64,000 nucleotides of DNA from Molossus alvarezi (lineage: Eukaryota; Chordata; Mammalia; Chiroptera; Molossidae). The notes beneath the pieces are model-generated. The model was not told the DNA's origin, searched no databases, and worked only from the letters and a program-made list of their open reading frames with translations. The stretch spans positions 124,960,001 through 125,024,000 of the forward strand of contig CM073886.1 in assembly GCA_037176705.1 (NCBI GenBank), in the 5' to 3' direction. The position numbers and the translations under genes are program-made. Within the stretch, counting starts at the first letter, position 1, and every line of letters starts with the position of its first letter. This document shows positions 11,832 through 22,375 of the stretch, in pieces.

Positions 11832-11870
11832 AAACATATCCTTAGGTGAAGATTAAAAAAAAGAAGAAAA
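11593..11870 (+). mobile_element. Ves-type SINE (older type), second of a tandem pair
   Basis: Head 'GCTCTGGCCAGTGTGGCTCAC', decayed box B ('TTGCCAGTTTAATACC'), body 'GGCAGGGGCATGTAGGAGG', CT-rich core, then an AAAT microsatellite (11785-11834) inside the A-rich tail and the closing 'CATATCCTTAGGTGAAGATT'. The last motif shows that the AAAT array lies within the element, not after it. Confidence 0.87.
11785..11834. repeat. (AAAT)n microsatellite in SINE tail
   Basis: About twelve AAAT units between the SINE body and its terminal 'ATCCTTAGGTGAAGAT' motif. Confidence 0.95.
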
Positions 11871-11876
11871 AAATTC

Positions 11877-12010
11877 TCATTCATCCAACACATTTGTGTT
11901 TCATGCCTACCCTGCCTAGGTATGGTGCTAGTGGGCAGAAGGAGACACACCAATGAAATACACTGGTCCCTGCCCTCGGGATGCTGGCAGTTAACTGGGC
12001 AGACAGCAAC
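11877..12010 (-). repeat. L2 3' end relic
   Basis: Complement of the LINE-2 3' end: 'TTCATTCATCCAACACATTT', 'GGTATGGTGCTAGTGGGCAGAAGGAG', 'CTGGTCCCTGCCCTCGGGATGCTGGCAGTTA' on plus, matching the 'ATTCAACAAATATTTATTGAG ... CCCTGCCCTCATGGAGCTTAC' pattern with many substitutions. Confidence 0.65.
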
Positions 12011-12199
12011 CACCACGCAGTGTGGTAAGAGCCATGGTGGAACGTGACACTGAGAGGCTGAGGGATGCAGGCCGTGGAGGGGACAAAAGGATAAGGAAGC
12101 ACGTTAACGCTAAGATCTTAGTAAGAGTAACTACACTAAAAATATGAGAAATCGTATTATTTTCTTCTCTGAGGGACTTTTCCACATCCTTATTGGTTC

Positions 12200-12390
12200 A
12201 TTGGTTCTCAGTCTCAAGCATGGCCCCAAAGCTAGATGCATCAGCATTACCTGAAAACTTCTTAGAGATAGAAGTTCTTGGGTCCTAATGCAGAACTACA
12301 GAATCAGAAACTTAGGATGGGATCCAACAATTTGTGTTTTAACAAGCCCCCCAAGGAATTCTGATGTGTGCTCAAGTTGGAGAACCACTG
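12200..12390. mobile_element. MER5A-like hAT (Charlie) non-autonomous DNA transposon
   Basis: Both terminal inverted repeats are visible: 'TTGGTTCTCAGTCTCAAG' at the left and 'TTGGAGAACCACTG' at the right, with internal 'CAGAATCAGAAACTTAGG' and 'ACAATTTGTGTTTTAACAAG'. It is a fossil with no transposase, mobilised in the eutherian ancestor. Confidence 0.82.
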
Positions 12391-13231
12391 TACTAGATAA
12401 ATTAAAGTGAAGTTGGGTGAATAAAAGCCCATATGCTCAAACAATTAAGAGCAGATCTGGTCTGGTAATTTTTCTTGTAACTGTAGCAACATGAAAAATA
12501 ATCCTTTCTTAGACATGTCCTAATTTACATTTCAGAAAATACCGTTCTCTACTTTTGGAGGCCTTTGGACCCTGAATTTGCTAAGATCAGCCCTACGAAT
12601 GATGGTATTTCTGAAGTCAATGTGTTGCAGTTTATCTGGATGAGGTGTCTTGGACGAGGACCAGCCCAGAGCAAACTTCAGAAAGCAAGGGTGCATCTTA
12701 TGGGACAAACTACAGAATCTACTGATGGGTCTAACAGGGACGGCACTGCTGACTCTCAGGCTGTGTGGTTTCTGCTAGTCAGTGGCTGCTTCTTTCTCTG
12801 CATTCCTCCACAGAAAGGTTTTCTACTTCAGCGCGGCTGTAGATGGCCACATGACCACTTCCACCTCATTCTGTGGACCTTACGGCTCCAGATCTGGTGT
12901 GTCTAGCTACATAGTCTAAGTGTCTAGACTTTATGCCTCCTGGTCGAAATTCTCAAGAGAAATTTGATTGTCCTGAATTGGCTCAATAGTTCACTTAGTT
13001 GTGGGGGCAGAAAGGGCAGAAGAGAAGGTTGAGCATTGACCTGAGAAGAGGCGATGGCTTTGGCAAGGAGACGGTGCTCAGAAAGGATAATACAGTAGAA
13101 ATTCTCCATCTGGCCCCCTGAGAGTTCCAGGAGTCCCTGAAGCAACAGTGTATCCTTAACTTCTGTGAATCCCCATTAAATGGTAGGAAATTCATACAAG
13201 AAAATAATTTTATTGCATATCAAAAATCTTA

Positions 13232-13234
<3 letters not shown>
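12391..13234. other. Non-genic stretch with a 113-codon ORF
   Basis: An ATG ORF on plus (12565-12906) has no recognised domain, no clear splice frame and ordinary base composition. I treat it as chance. Confidence 0.5.

Positions 13235-13268
<34 letters not shown>
13235..13268. repeat. (GT)17 microsatellite
   Basis: Pure GT run of 34 bases followed by ATAC. Uninterrupted, so probably length-variable between individuals. Confidence 0.97.
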
Positions 13269-13271
<3 letters not shown>

Positions 13272-13289
13272 CGGAATTACCTTATCTCT

Positions 13290-13470
13290 TTCCCCCAGAC
13301 ATCTTAATTCTAGGTTTTTATCCTAAGGAAAAAATGATGATGCACCCCAAAAGAAATAGCAAAAATAAATAAATGAGTGCTGTCATAGTATTGTTTTTCA
13401 TAGCAAAGTTTACAAGGGAAACTGCCTAAATATCTAGAAATAAGGATTTTTATTAATGAAAGTTATTTTT
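13290..13470 (+). repeat. Old L1M/HAL1 3' relic
   Basis: 'CATCTTAATTCTAGGTTTTTATCCTAAGGAAAAAATGATGATGCA' and 'ACTGCCTAAATATCTAGAAATAAGG' on plus follow the ORF2-end pattern of old L1M/HAL1 elements ('tctaggaatttatcctaaggaaataat'). Heavily diverged. Confidence 0.48.
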
Positions 13471-14431
13471 TGTCCTTCAAAAAAAAATCCATCAAGATCT
13501 ATTTTTGGTGAACTTTTTATCCTTCATGAAAAATACCAGTGAGCCCTAATGTTGTATTGATATTGGCCTAAGGGAACTGCAGGCAGACTGCCTCCCACAC
13601 ACTGTTTTTGTCGTCTGGGTTGCAGGCACCGTGATGATCTCTTCCAGCTGCAGATCTGATGTGCTCCTCCTAGTCCTAATTGAATGTAGCTCCTTCCCCT
13701 CTCTCCTCCACTCCAGCAGAGGTCTCCGAACACGCGGTCCAAGTCGGCCTCCTTGCCTCTATGCTCAGATCCAGCAGCAGCAAAGTCCATGTATTGAGCT
13801 CTAAAGTTTAAGTAGAACAAATTTTACTCCTTCTATTCAATAATTTAACATAATTTTCATAATACTGACTAAACAGTATTTGACTCGATATGAAATATCT
13901 GCGTTTCCATGTCGTCTGATTGTTTTAACAGATAAGAGAATGAGCTAGAATATTAAAAAGATAGAATGAGATATATCTTTTCTTCAAATACAATTTCCAA
14001 GAAAAACTACAAAATTATAGATAGTGTTAGAGCACAAATAGCTAGACTTGATGGTGATTTCCCCAACCCAAAATCTCCTCCTTCATTAGTGTCTGTTAAG
14101 GGGACGTGAAATTGAATTTGCATGATAATTCTTAGTCTATTGCTAAGAACATCAACTTGAAATTTTTTACTATAAATTCAGGACTTCAACTGGAGACATG
14201 GGTAGCAAACCCAGAGGAGTTTGTTAAGATCTGGCAACAATGTCAATAAAGGGCAAGAGCTATTTACATCACACTCATTAACTATAATTTCTTAATAAAC
14301 CCAAAGTCACCACATTTGCCATTCATAGGTGACTATAACGTAGACATCTGAGTTTAGTATGACTGATTTGGATGAGCATCTCAGACATATGATGAAGGTT
14401 AAACTCACACCTAAAAAGACGATAAAAGAAT
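13471..14431. other. Non-genic stretch
   Basis: Unique sequence; a 98-codon minus ORF (13524-13820) resembles nothing known to me. No repeat recognised. Confidence 0.5.
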
Positions 14432-14552
14432 GCAGCTCATTGGTATGGCAAATGGAAGGATCCTAATTTTGCGGCTTCTTAGCCCACCATGTTGCTGACC
14501 TCAGACACTCACCATCCCTAAGTTTCTTCATCTGTATAAAAGGAGGAAACTT
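14432..14552 (+). repeat. MIR SINE relic
   Basis: 'GACCTCAGACACTCACCATCCCTAAGTTTCTTCATCTGTATAAAAGGAGGAAAC' follows the MIR core pattern (GACCTTGGGC..GTTTCCTCATCTGTAAAATGGGG) in plus orientation. Confidence 0.5.
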
Positions 14553-15889
14553 CAGAAGAGCCAATAAATAAAAGTTTGGAGCTGCTCTAGCTGAAATGAG
14601 CAGGACAGAAAGAGAATTCTGTTATCAGTCTCCTCTTTGATCCCCTCACTTCTTCTCTGTAAACAAAGATGGCCACAGATAACCCTTGACTGAACCCAAA
14701 GGCCCTGGAGAACCCAGAGAGACAACTAACAGGCGGTGTGATTTCTAAGGCCCCTCCTTACTACAACATCCTCCACTTCCATGTGTCTGTGACTTCTTTG
14801 TAAAATCAGAGATTGATTGCATGTAGAAGGTGCTCAATGAATGTTGAGTAAATTAAACGTGAATTGTATCTGCCCAATGATCTAGTAAAACTTTCAGAAG
14901 AGCAGGTATTTCTAGGACCTGGCTTATTCATTTTTTAGCAACTAGATTAAATTATAAACCAATTTTAAAAATTAAGGCACCCCTTAAATAATTGTACAAG
15001 TAAGCCACCATGTCCTCCATAATCTTACCCATGGTCACAGCTTCTAACCGAGTTGAACAATTTGGGGATTTCAGGACATGAAACCCCAGAATTGAGACAG
15101 TCCTTCTTTGGTGGCTATGATTGTTAGATGTAAGGCTTACGGACCGTCGACAGCCAAATGCCCACCTTCAGCTGGAGAAACAGAAGAAGTGATCTATGAG
15201 GACAGCAAAACAGGTATGTCACATATACAGAGAGGAGCAGAGGCTGGAGACAGAGGGGACTGTGACAGCATCCGAGGCCCTGCTCCTGAAGCAAAGCCAT
15301 GTTCTGTGGGTTCTGCCAGTGACTGTTATGAAGTCAAGGTAGTTAAACTACAATGTATCAAGCTACGAAATATAAAAACAAACAAACAAACAGGGTCTTA
15401 ACAAATGAATTAGGAGGCTTAAACCAGAAATTTCTCTAGGAATGAAGTATAGAGATACTCATATTCCAGGGCAGACAGAAGGTAGTCACCTTCCCACATC
15501 CAACAAGTCCTGTGTCAGTAGCTGCCTACTGTGCCTCCTTTTAACTAGGGTGACCATATGCACCAGTTTGCCCCAGAGAGTCTCAGTTTACTCAAGGTGT
15601 CTCGGCGCACTGAACAGTGAGCTCCCTCTGTCATAGCTGAAACCGACCGGGTCTGGACAATCGAGTGGGCGTCACTGCATTCGCGGCTAGATGGGACAGT
15701 GCCAGCCCGGTCCCTGCCGCTCGCCTTCCTCTACTTCTATTGCTTTCACTTCTGCTTCTACTGCTGTTTTCATTACTTGTTGCCATGGATTTTGCAAAGT
15801 GCTTTTAAGTGAGTACAAACGCCAGGAAGTGTGGAGCATAGAAGAAAATTTTTTAAAAAATCCATAAAATGATTAAAAAACAGTACCAA
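14553..15889. other. Non-genic stretch with a CpG-rich patch
   Basis: Mostly unique. Contains an (AAAC)n run at 15374-15392 and a small CpG-rich segment at 15600-15720, just after a 'TAGGGTGACCATATGC' motif (15547-15562) that resembles the end of a DNA transposon. The segment at 14770-14860 ends with 'GGTGCTCAATGAATGTTGAGTAAA', a weak MIR/L2-type end. Confidence 0.5.
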
Positions 15890-16005
15890 ATAGTTAATAA
15901 CAGCAATAATAATAAATGAGGTAGCACATGTAAGACACACGGAACAATCTTTGGAACACCATAAGCTCTCAATATAAGTAATTACTATCATTATACAGCT
16001 TAATA
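15890..16005 (+). repeat. MIR 3' half relic
   Basis: 'AATGAGGTAGCACATGTAAGACACACGGAACAATCTTTGGAACACCATAAGCTCTCAATATAAG' matches the MIR end pattern (ATGAGTTAATACATGTAAAGCGCTTAGAACAGTGCCTGGCACATAGTAAGCGCTCAATAAA) with many changes. Confidence 0.45.
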
Positions 16006-16601
16006 AGATTAGCTCAACTGCACTATGGCCATGGATGAGACAGCTCCTGAAAAGTCTAAAAGCATAACATAAAATAAAAATTATCATTTATCTCCTGAAC
16101 ATTTAATAAAAAGATGCAGTATTCATTGATGCTAGCAATCTGCAGCAATTTTTATGAGTTTGTCCTGAAAAGTGGTTTACCTAATAATTACAATAGAATT
16201 ATGCACCTCTCCTTTTTGGTGTTTCATCAACGGAAAGTCAAGGACGTTATTGTAAATAGAATGCAAGACAAATCAGTTTACCTTGAATATTTCCAGGTAG
16301 CTGTTTTTTTATGTTGCTAGAAGGGTGGTATACAAAGGTACATAAATTGAAACTTGCAAAGTTTCTCTCTTAACACAGTCAGAAAGATGACTTTTTTTTA
16401 TGTTTCAAAAGGTAAAATTACCAGAGAGGAAAGTACAGAAAACACGTGTATCATCACGTCATGCTAAAAAATAAAATGATATAGTCTTCTAAAGTGGTTA
16501 AAAAAAACAAAAAACTATTTTATCAGTAATACTATGTTATATTTCATCAGATTCCTTCCTTTTTCCCAAGTAGCCTCCTGTTATACACATTAAGTCATAT
16601 T
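16006..16601. other. Non-genic stretch
   Basis: AT-rich, no recognised repeat or exon. Confidence 0.5.
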
Positions 16602-16612
16602 AAGTCCTGAGT

Positions 16613-16898
16613 CAGCCCTGGCCGGTTTTGCTCAGTGGTTAGAGCGTCGGCCCTCGGACCAATGAGTCGTGGGTTTACTCTGGCCAAGGGCACGTACCTG
16701 GGTTGCAATTTGTCCCTGGCCCTGGTTGGGGTCATGCAAGAGGCAGCCACTCAATGTGTCCCTTTCACGTCGATGTTTCTCTCCCTCTCTCTCTCTGTTC
16801 CTCTCTCTCTCTCACTCTCTCTCTCTCTTTTCCTTTCTCTCCCTCCCACTCTATCTGAACAAAAGTGAAAACATGTCCTCGGGTGAGGATAAAAAAAA
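16613..16898 (+). mobile_element. Ves-type SINE (type A), full length, expanded CT core
   Basis: Head 'GCCCTGGCCGGTTTTGCTCAGTGGTTAGAG', body 'GCACGTACCTGGGTTGCAA', CT-rich core about 80 bases long, then 'TGTCCTCGGGTGAGGAT' and poly-A. Near-exact 11-bp target-site duplication AAGTCCTGAGT/AAGTCCTAAGT at 16602-16612 and 16899-16909. Box B is altered ('GTCGTGGGTTTACTCT'). Confidence 0.94.
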
Positions 16899-17230
16899 AA
16901 GTCCTAAGTTATTTCAAAAATAGGACATATTCATAATAAATAAAATACACAAGATTTCTACACCAATTTTCAAAAAAAAAACCCACCCAGTGATCTCTAT
17001 TTCACAACATTCCTCAGAAGAGGGTACATGGACACCATCACTTCTCCGACATGGTTAGAGGAGTTACTCAAGAAAAGCTGAATAAACCTTCCTCTACATG
17101 GTGGCTAAACTGTCATTCTTGTTATATCTCACTGAATGGAAAAGGCAATGATGGGGGAACTATCACTGGTAAAATGGATGAATTAAATTGCTTATTTATA
17201 TGTTATAAAATGGTTTGTGGGCACTCTTTT

Positions 17231-17489
17231 GTTGTTTTGTTTGTTTTTTATCCTCACCCGAGGACATTTTTCCATTTTTTGTTCAGGTAGAGTGGGAGGG
17301 AGAGAGAGGAACAGAGAGAGAGAGAGGAACAACGACATGAAAGGAACACAGCGAGTGGCTGCCACCCGCACGACCGACCAGGGCCAGGGACAAACTGCAA
17401 CCGAGGTACATGCCCTTAGTGGGAACCGAACCCGGGTCTCTCCGGACCGCAGGCCGACGCTCTAACCGCTGAGCCAAACCGGCCAGGGC
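17231..17489 (-). mobile_element. Ves-type SINE (type A), full length
   Basis: Minus copy with intact 'ATCCTCACCCGAGGACAT' tail complement, GA-rich core, box B complement 'GGGAACCGAACCCGGG' and box A complement 'CTCTAACCGCTGAGCCAAACC'. Exact 15-bp target-site duplication TGTGGGCACTCTTTT at 17216-17230 and 17490-17504. Both pol III promoter boxes look intact; a young insertion. Confidence 0.97.
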
Positions 17490-17529
17490 TGTGGGCACTC
17501 TTTTAACACAAATAATCAAACATGGTACA

Positions 17530-17760
17530 TGGCAATTTCGAATGTGTAACTTACACATATAGGTGTGTCTTACAAAAATAGAATTATACCATCCATATTG
17601 TTTTATAGCCTGCTATTTTTAGGTAACAGCACATTGTAAACAACTTTCATCCATCTACATCAACATTTGCAATGGTTGCAATATATTCCACTTACAAATA
17701 TATCCTAATTTATTTATTTTTGGGAATTTTTCCCATAGCCAGGCATGAATATGCTTCTTT
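17530..17760 (-). mobile_element. Old L1M 3' fragment
   Basis: Complement of the ORF2 end of an old L1M element: 'ACAAAAATAGAATTATACCATCCATATTGTTTTATAGCCTGC', 'CATCCATCTACATCAACATTTGCAATGG' and 'AATATATTCCACTTACAAATATATC' follow the classic 'ATGGAATCATACTATACATATTGTTTTGTAACCTGC' pattern. Confidence 0.6.
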
Positions 17761-17989
17761 GGAAAACTGCACACACACAACTCACAAAATAATTAATACA
17801 GATTGGTCCCTTTAACAAATAATTGCTGGATGCTCTGGTAAGAATATCCATCATCATCACACTGAAGCACCAAAAATTTAGAGAGGAAGATGAGCAAATA
17901 AGCTATCAATTCCAATAGTATATGGTCAGCCATTCTTATAAACTGAGGTAATATTTTTCTAGAGATTAACTTAGTTAAATATATCAAAA

Positions 17990-18438
17990 GTCATAAAATT
18001 GTAAATACCCTTAGCCTCAGCAATTCCTCTTAAGTGGTAAAAAATGTATCCTTAGTTTGTACTGAGACAAGTTACAAAGATGCTTGTACAAGGATCTTTA
18101 TGGCAGTGTGTTCAATAACAATGAGAAAGAGGGAGCAATCTAGATATTGATGAAAAGAGCACGGTTTAAATAAATTAAGAAACATCCAAAGTGATTACAC
18201 TGAAGCCTTAGAAATGATTATGTAGATTATGGAACAATATTCCAGATATATTTATGATTGACCATATTTAAAAAAAACAAAACAAAAAAAACAGGCTACA
18301 TCAACATGTGTGTATGTATGTGCATCGGAACGATAAAACCCAAAATACCAACAGTGATCCTCTGAGGGTTGTGAGGTTATTATAGACTTTCTTCTTCATC
18401 TTCAGTGGATTTTTGAACTTATATATGATGAACACAGA
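17990..18438 (+). mobile_element. Old L1M/HAL1 3' fragment
   Basis: 'CAGCAATTCCTCTTAAG', 'GATGCTTGTACAAGGATCTTTATGGCAGTGTGTTCAATAACAATGAG', 'AAATAAATTAAGAAACATCC', then 'ACCAACAGTGATCCTCTGAGGG' and 'CTTTCTTCTTCATC' follow the order of an L1M/HAL1 3' end in plus orientation. No coding capacity. Confidence 0.62.
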
Positions 18439-19324
18439 ATCCTTACCCAAAGTAGAATTAACATGCACATTATTAATAGAAAGTGGTACATGCTATGATA
18501 AAGACAGAGTGCTCTGGGAGCCATTAGATCAGCCTGAAGCTAAGAACTTTGGGGATGGCCTTCAGTGACCCACTCTGGATCTTCAAGGTACAGAGCAGAT
18601 AGCCTATTGAAGGAAAGGGAAAGAGAATTGGGGGTGAGGGGAAGCCTTGGAGGGTGTGGCAGCGAGGCCCAATCCAAGCAGTGGAGTGGCTCACGTTCTG
18701 CAGAGGGCAATGAAGTAAGGAATACAGGTGTCTGTTAGATTTTGGAACAGGGAAAGTCAGTTTTGACCCAAGCTTGAGTAGTTTTGGTGAAAAGATGAAG
18801 GCAGAAGGTCACAAGCCAAGAAATGAACAGGAGGCGAGAAAGTGTTGATGCAAGTGAATACCAACTCAAGAGAGAGAGGTGACAGGGAGTTGGATATTGG
18901 GTTATGAGGTTTTATTGCCTAAGATGGGACAGCTAAAGGATGTTCATAGAGGTAAGAACCTATACAGAGGAAGAGGCAGGTTGATTTTAAAAAAGATAAA
19001 GAAAAAGCAATGGAGGCGGTGGATGACAGTGTGAGGTTTCTCGTTGGGGGTGGGAGGAAGTTAGAACGGGCGTGGAAGGCTGAGACGGCAAGATGAGGCT
19101 AAGTGACATCGCAGGAGATCATCCCTCCGCTTCATGCGGACTCACAACGCTGACTCACAGAAGGAAACATGATTCCACTTTCTTAGATGTGAGTTGCTGA
19201 GGGCAGAAGAGCCCAGAAAATATTTAGTATAAACAGAAAATGTGATGGAAACAAAACAGAGCATTCGGTAACTCGACTTCGACTTCACAATTCACCATAA
19301 TCATTTCCAGGATAAAACAAATTA
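18439..19324. other. Purine-rich non-genic stretch
   Basis: Notably A+G-rich on plus from about 18480 to 19090 (for example 'GAAGGAAAGGGAAAGAGAATTGG'). It may be a very old repeat but I cannot assign a family. No exon recognised. Confidence 0.45.
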
Positions 19325-19492
19325 TACCCAGGTTAGTTATGCATTACATTGTGATTGTTTGCTTATGCCTCTCCTCCACTCGATTCTAAGCTCCATGAGG
19401 GCAGGGATCTAGATTTTCCTGGTCACTATTTCCCTAGGGCCCAACACATGATTGGGTCTCAAAAACTATCTGTTGTATGAATAAAAGAAAAA
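19325..19492 (+). repeat. L2 3' end relic
   Basis: 'ATTCTAAGCTCCATGAGGGCAGGGATCTAG', 'TTTCCCTAGGGCCCAACACATGATTGGGTCTCAAAAACTATCTGTTGTATGAATAAA' matches the LINE-2 3' end consensus pattern in plus orientation. Confidence 0.72.
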
Positions 19493-19955
19493 AATAAATG
19501 GCCAAGTAACAGGGGCAATAAGAGAAGTGACGCTAAGTCTGCTCAGAAATAGGTACAGATGAGGGCAAGTTTGGAAGCCACATTCTTACATTCACATGTG
19601 TCCCTGTTGGGTGTGAGTTTTGTTTTTGTTTTTGTTTTTTCATTATATTGAAGAAATAAAGAACAAAATTCTTATGTTTCCATTTCACTTGTTCATTCCA
19701 AAACACATCTTTAACATTATAGAGTGAGGACATTTACACAAATGGAGGATGTTCTATATGGAATTCGATATCTAGAACCTATGAATGTATGTAAATAAAA
19801 AACAAAAAGTCCTGCTAGAAACTACTCCGACTTTTGGTTTTTGTTCATTTACGTGACATGTATTGGGACCACCACCAAAAAGGAACAAGACCTCAAATTA
19901 AAAACCATTTTAGTTCATTGCTATTATTTTTTGTATTTGTTAGTGACTAAGCAAA
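19493..19955. other. Non-genic stretch
   Basis: No recognised element; a (GTTTTT)n-like run lies near 19618-19638. Confidence 0.5.
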
Positions 19956-20163
19956 CAGATTCTACAACCAGATCTGTTCTCTCTACATGCGACCTTCAAC
20001 AAGTTACTTGACCTCTTTCTGCTTCGGTTTCCTCATTTAGAAATAAAATAATATAGCTTCATTAATTAATTATGAACATTAAATGAGTTAACATGTGTAA
20101 AACTCTCAGAAGAGTCCCCACATGGTGAGCTCTAAATAGGTATTGGCTGAATACATAAAATAA
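19956..20163 (+). repeat. MIR SINE relic
   Basis: Long MIR match in plus orientation: 'TACATGCGACCTTCAACAAGTTACTTGACCTCTTTCTGC', 'GGTTTCCTCATTTAGAAATAAAATAATA', 'CATTAAATGAGTTAACATGTGTAAAACTCTCAGAAGAGTCCCC', 'AGCTCTAAATAGGTATTGGCTG'. Confidence 0.85.
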
Positions 20164-20584
20164 AATAAAAAATCAATATAGCATCAGCCCACTCCATTCA
20201 CTTAGGGAAGTACGAGATGATGGGGACAATGTTCTTAGAATTATGTTGGTGACATTTTCAAAGAAGACTATGGATTCAGAAAAACCCAAATTAAGATAAA
20301 TTGGTTGAACGGTGAGCTTGAAGAGGAAAAATATTTTTAGAGCCTGCTCAAATGAGCTAAAATAAGATGCTTAACCACTTCCATCCCTCATTTGAAAAAT
20401 TCCCCTCAGGGGAAAGTAATGACTTGAAGTCAGAAAGGATATTAAAAGTAGTAGTATTTTTGAAATAGTACCTAAAGATTATTTTAAAGGTATTAGTTTT
20501 GACAAAATTTAGTGAAAAGAAGTAAAAATCTATCTAGTAAGTGCATTCATAAAGTTTGAAATAACACCTAAAGGGCAAGCATCA
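20164..20584. other. Non-genic stretch
   Basis: AT-rich; no recognised repeat or coding signal. Confidence 0.5.
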
Positions 20585-20735
20585 TAATAGTGGTCCCTAA
20601 CCCTGACCAAGTGCCAGTTACCTGAGGAGCTTTTTCAAAACTGATTCCCTGGAGATGCTGGTTCAAGAGGCCGGAGGTAGAGTCTGGGCATCTTTCCTTT
20701 GCAATTCTCCCAGTGATTTCCAAGCCAGGTCAGAA
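20585..20735. mobile_element. MER5A-like hAT relic
   Basis: 'AGTGGTCCCTAACCCTGACC', 'GTTACCTGAGGAGCTTTTTCAAAACTGATTCCC' and 'GGCCGGAGGTAGAGTCTGGGCATC' match the MER5A left end and centre; the right end is degenerate. Confidence 0.68.
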
Positions 20736-21704
20736 TGAATAAACTGAATACCTGCTTCAGAGGGGGCTCTAGCCGTGTGTGGCTGGACTGGTCCTGGCGC
20801 CTGCAATCTTATTCTCAATAATGATATCAAAAGTCCTCCAAGTAGACAGGATGTGGACATGAGACAGGGGCACATGTTGCCTGACTAACCCAAGAGTCCA
20901 ATATGGGCAGCAAAAAATGAACCATAAATCCCATGATAAATGAACCTGCCTTCGGGTTCAAAAGTCAAAGGCGAAACTGCAATAAACATTTGTGATAAAA
21001 AATGCTTTCACAGCTCTCCAGCTGGAAATATCTCCTAGACATTTACCACCAGCACAGAGCCTACTGGCATCTGCAGGCTGACACAGTCCCATCCACCAGC
21101 TCAGAACTCCTGTAGAGAGCCATGTCCTGAACTGGAGTCATAGCCTAAGTGGGGGTTGACCAGCCTGACATTCAGCAAGTATGCAGCCAATGGCCAGATG
21201 GCTAAAGTCCTGGGATGCCTTAGTACCCGTCCCCACCCCAGACCAAAACCAGGTCTCCATTCTGATGGGTGACTACCTGTGCCAGGCGTATTGTTAATAT
21301 TCTCAAAATTCAAATACCAAAAAATCTACTAACCAGGAGTGGTAGTTGCTTAGAAATTATACCCGAGGAAGAACCACTGAAGGTTAGCATTGAAAGAAGA
21401 CTTGAGATAGGGTAGGGACAGAAGGAAGCTGAGCACTGCTTTTAAGTACACAAACAGGCTCCTGTGGGAAACAGATCGATTTATTCCACTTGGCTCCAGT
21501 TGGAGAGACTATGCACAAGAATTGGAAGTCACAATGAGGCTGAGTCATTTCCATATAAGGAGTAACTTTGGGATGCCGGTGCTCAGCAACAATGGAGCCG
21601 GGTTGTGAGAACCGTGAGCCTCGGGAAGTGCCACAGGAAGCCAGCTGTGACTCAGAGCAGACTGCTGCCGTGGCAGGTGTCTGCTCCAGAGGGACCGCGA
21701 GAGG
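20736..21704. other. Non-genic stretch
   Basis: Unique sequence; no exon or repeat recognised. Confidence 0.5.
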
Positions 21705-21767
21705 TCAGTGGCTCCCAAATCTGAATGTTCATCTGGATCTTCAATGGAGCTCTTTTTAAGAGAGACT
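21705..21767. mobile_element. MER5A-like hAT, left part (interrupted)
   Basis: Left inverted terminus 'CAGTGGCTCCCAAATCTGAATG' and 'CATCTGGATCTTCAATGGAGCTCTTTTTAA'. The rest of the element resumes at 22256 after a SINE and an old L1. Confidence 0.7.
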
Positions 21768-21977
21768 TTTTTTAATCTTTATGGATTTTAGAGATAAAGG
21801 AAGAAAGAGGAAGAGAGAGAGAAACATCCATGAGAGAGAACATCGATTGGCCGCCTCCTGCATGCCCCCCACTGGGGACCTGGCCCACAACCTGGGCATG
21901 TGCCCTGACCAGGAATCGAACCGGCAGCCTCTTGGTGTATGGGTCAATGCTCAACTGCTGAGCCACACTGGCTGGGC
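21768..21977 (-). mobile_element. Ves-type SINE (type B)
   Basis: Minus copy: 'GAGAGAAACATCCATGAGAGAGAACATCGATTGGCCGCC', 'ATGCCCCCCACTGGGG', box B complement 'GGAATCGAACCGGCAGC', head complement 'TGAGCCACACTGGCTGGGC'. Target-site duplication AAGAGAGACT/AAGACAGACT at 21758-21767 and 21978-21987 (one mismatch). Confidence 0.93.
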
Positions 21978-21987
21978 AAGACAGACT

Positions 21988-22255
21988 ATTTCTTAGGCAG
22001 TGTCCAATTTACAGCAAAACTGAGTTAAAAGTACTGAGAATATCCACCCCCTCAACACTCCCCCACACAAGGTCTCTCCTACTATCAACATCTTGCCCCA
22101 GAGTGGCACTTGTTATCATCAATGATCCTGCATTCATTCATCATTATCACCTGAAGTCCATGACTAACATTAGAGTTTACTCTTGGGGTTGTACATTCCA
22201 CGGGGTTTGACCAATATATAATGACGTATTTCCACCATTATCAAAGGAACTTTCT
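21988..22255 (-). mobile_element. Old L1M 3' UTR fragment
   Basis: 'AATTTACAGCAAAACTGAG', 'CTATCAACATCTTGCCCCAGAGTGGCAC', 'CATCATTATCACCTGAAGTCCATGACTAACATTAGAGTTTACTCTTGGGGTTGTACATTC' and 'ACCAATATATAATGACGTATTTCCACCATTATC' follow the L1MA/L1MB 3' UTR on the complementary strand. Confidence 0.8.
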
Positions 22256-22375
22256 AAAGATCAGACCTCCAGCTCGCCACCCCAAACCTAAGTCAGGATT
22301 ATTTGGCATTGAAGTTTAGAAATGTGCATATTTTAAAGCTCTTCAAGTGATGGTGACACACAGATAGTTTTGGAA
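22256..22375. mobile_element. MER5A-like hAT, right part (interrupted)
   Basis: 'CAGACCTCCAGCTCGCCACCCCAAACCTAAGTCAGGA' and 'GAAATGTGCATATTTTAAAGCTCTTCAAGTGATGGTGAC' fit the centre and right of MER5A. Together with 21705-21767 it makes one element opened by later insertions. Confidence 0.58.

Noticed and set aside
12565..12906. 113-codon ORF as a candidate gene
   Set aside because: No recognised domain, no convincing splice sites or promoter, and an ORF of this length is expected by chance in 64 kb.
17231..17489. tRNA gene (box A and box B present)
   Set aside because: The boxes belong to a tRNA-derived SINE with CT core, A-rich tail and target duplications. No cloverleaf with an acceptor stem closes.
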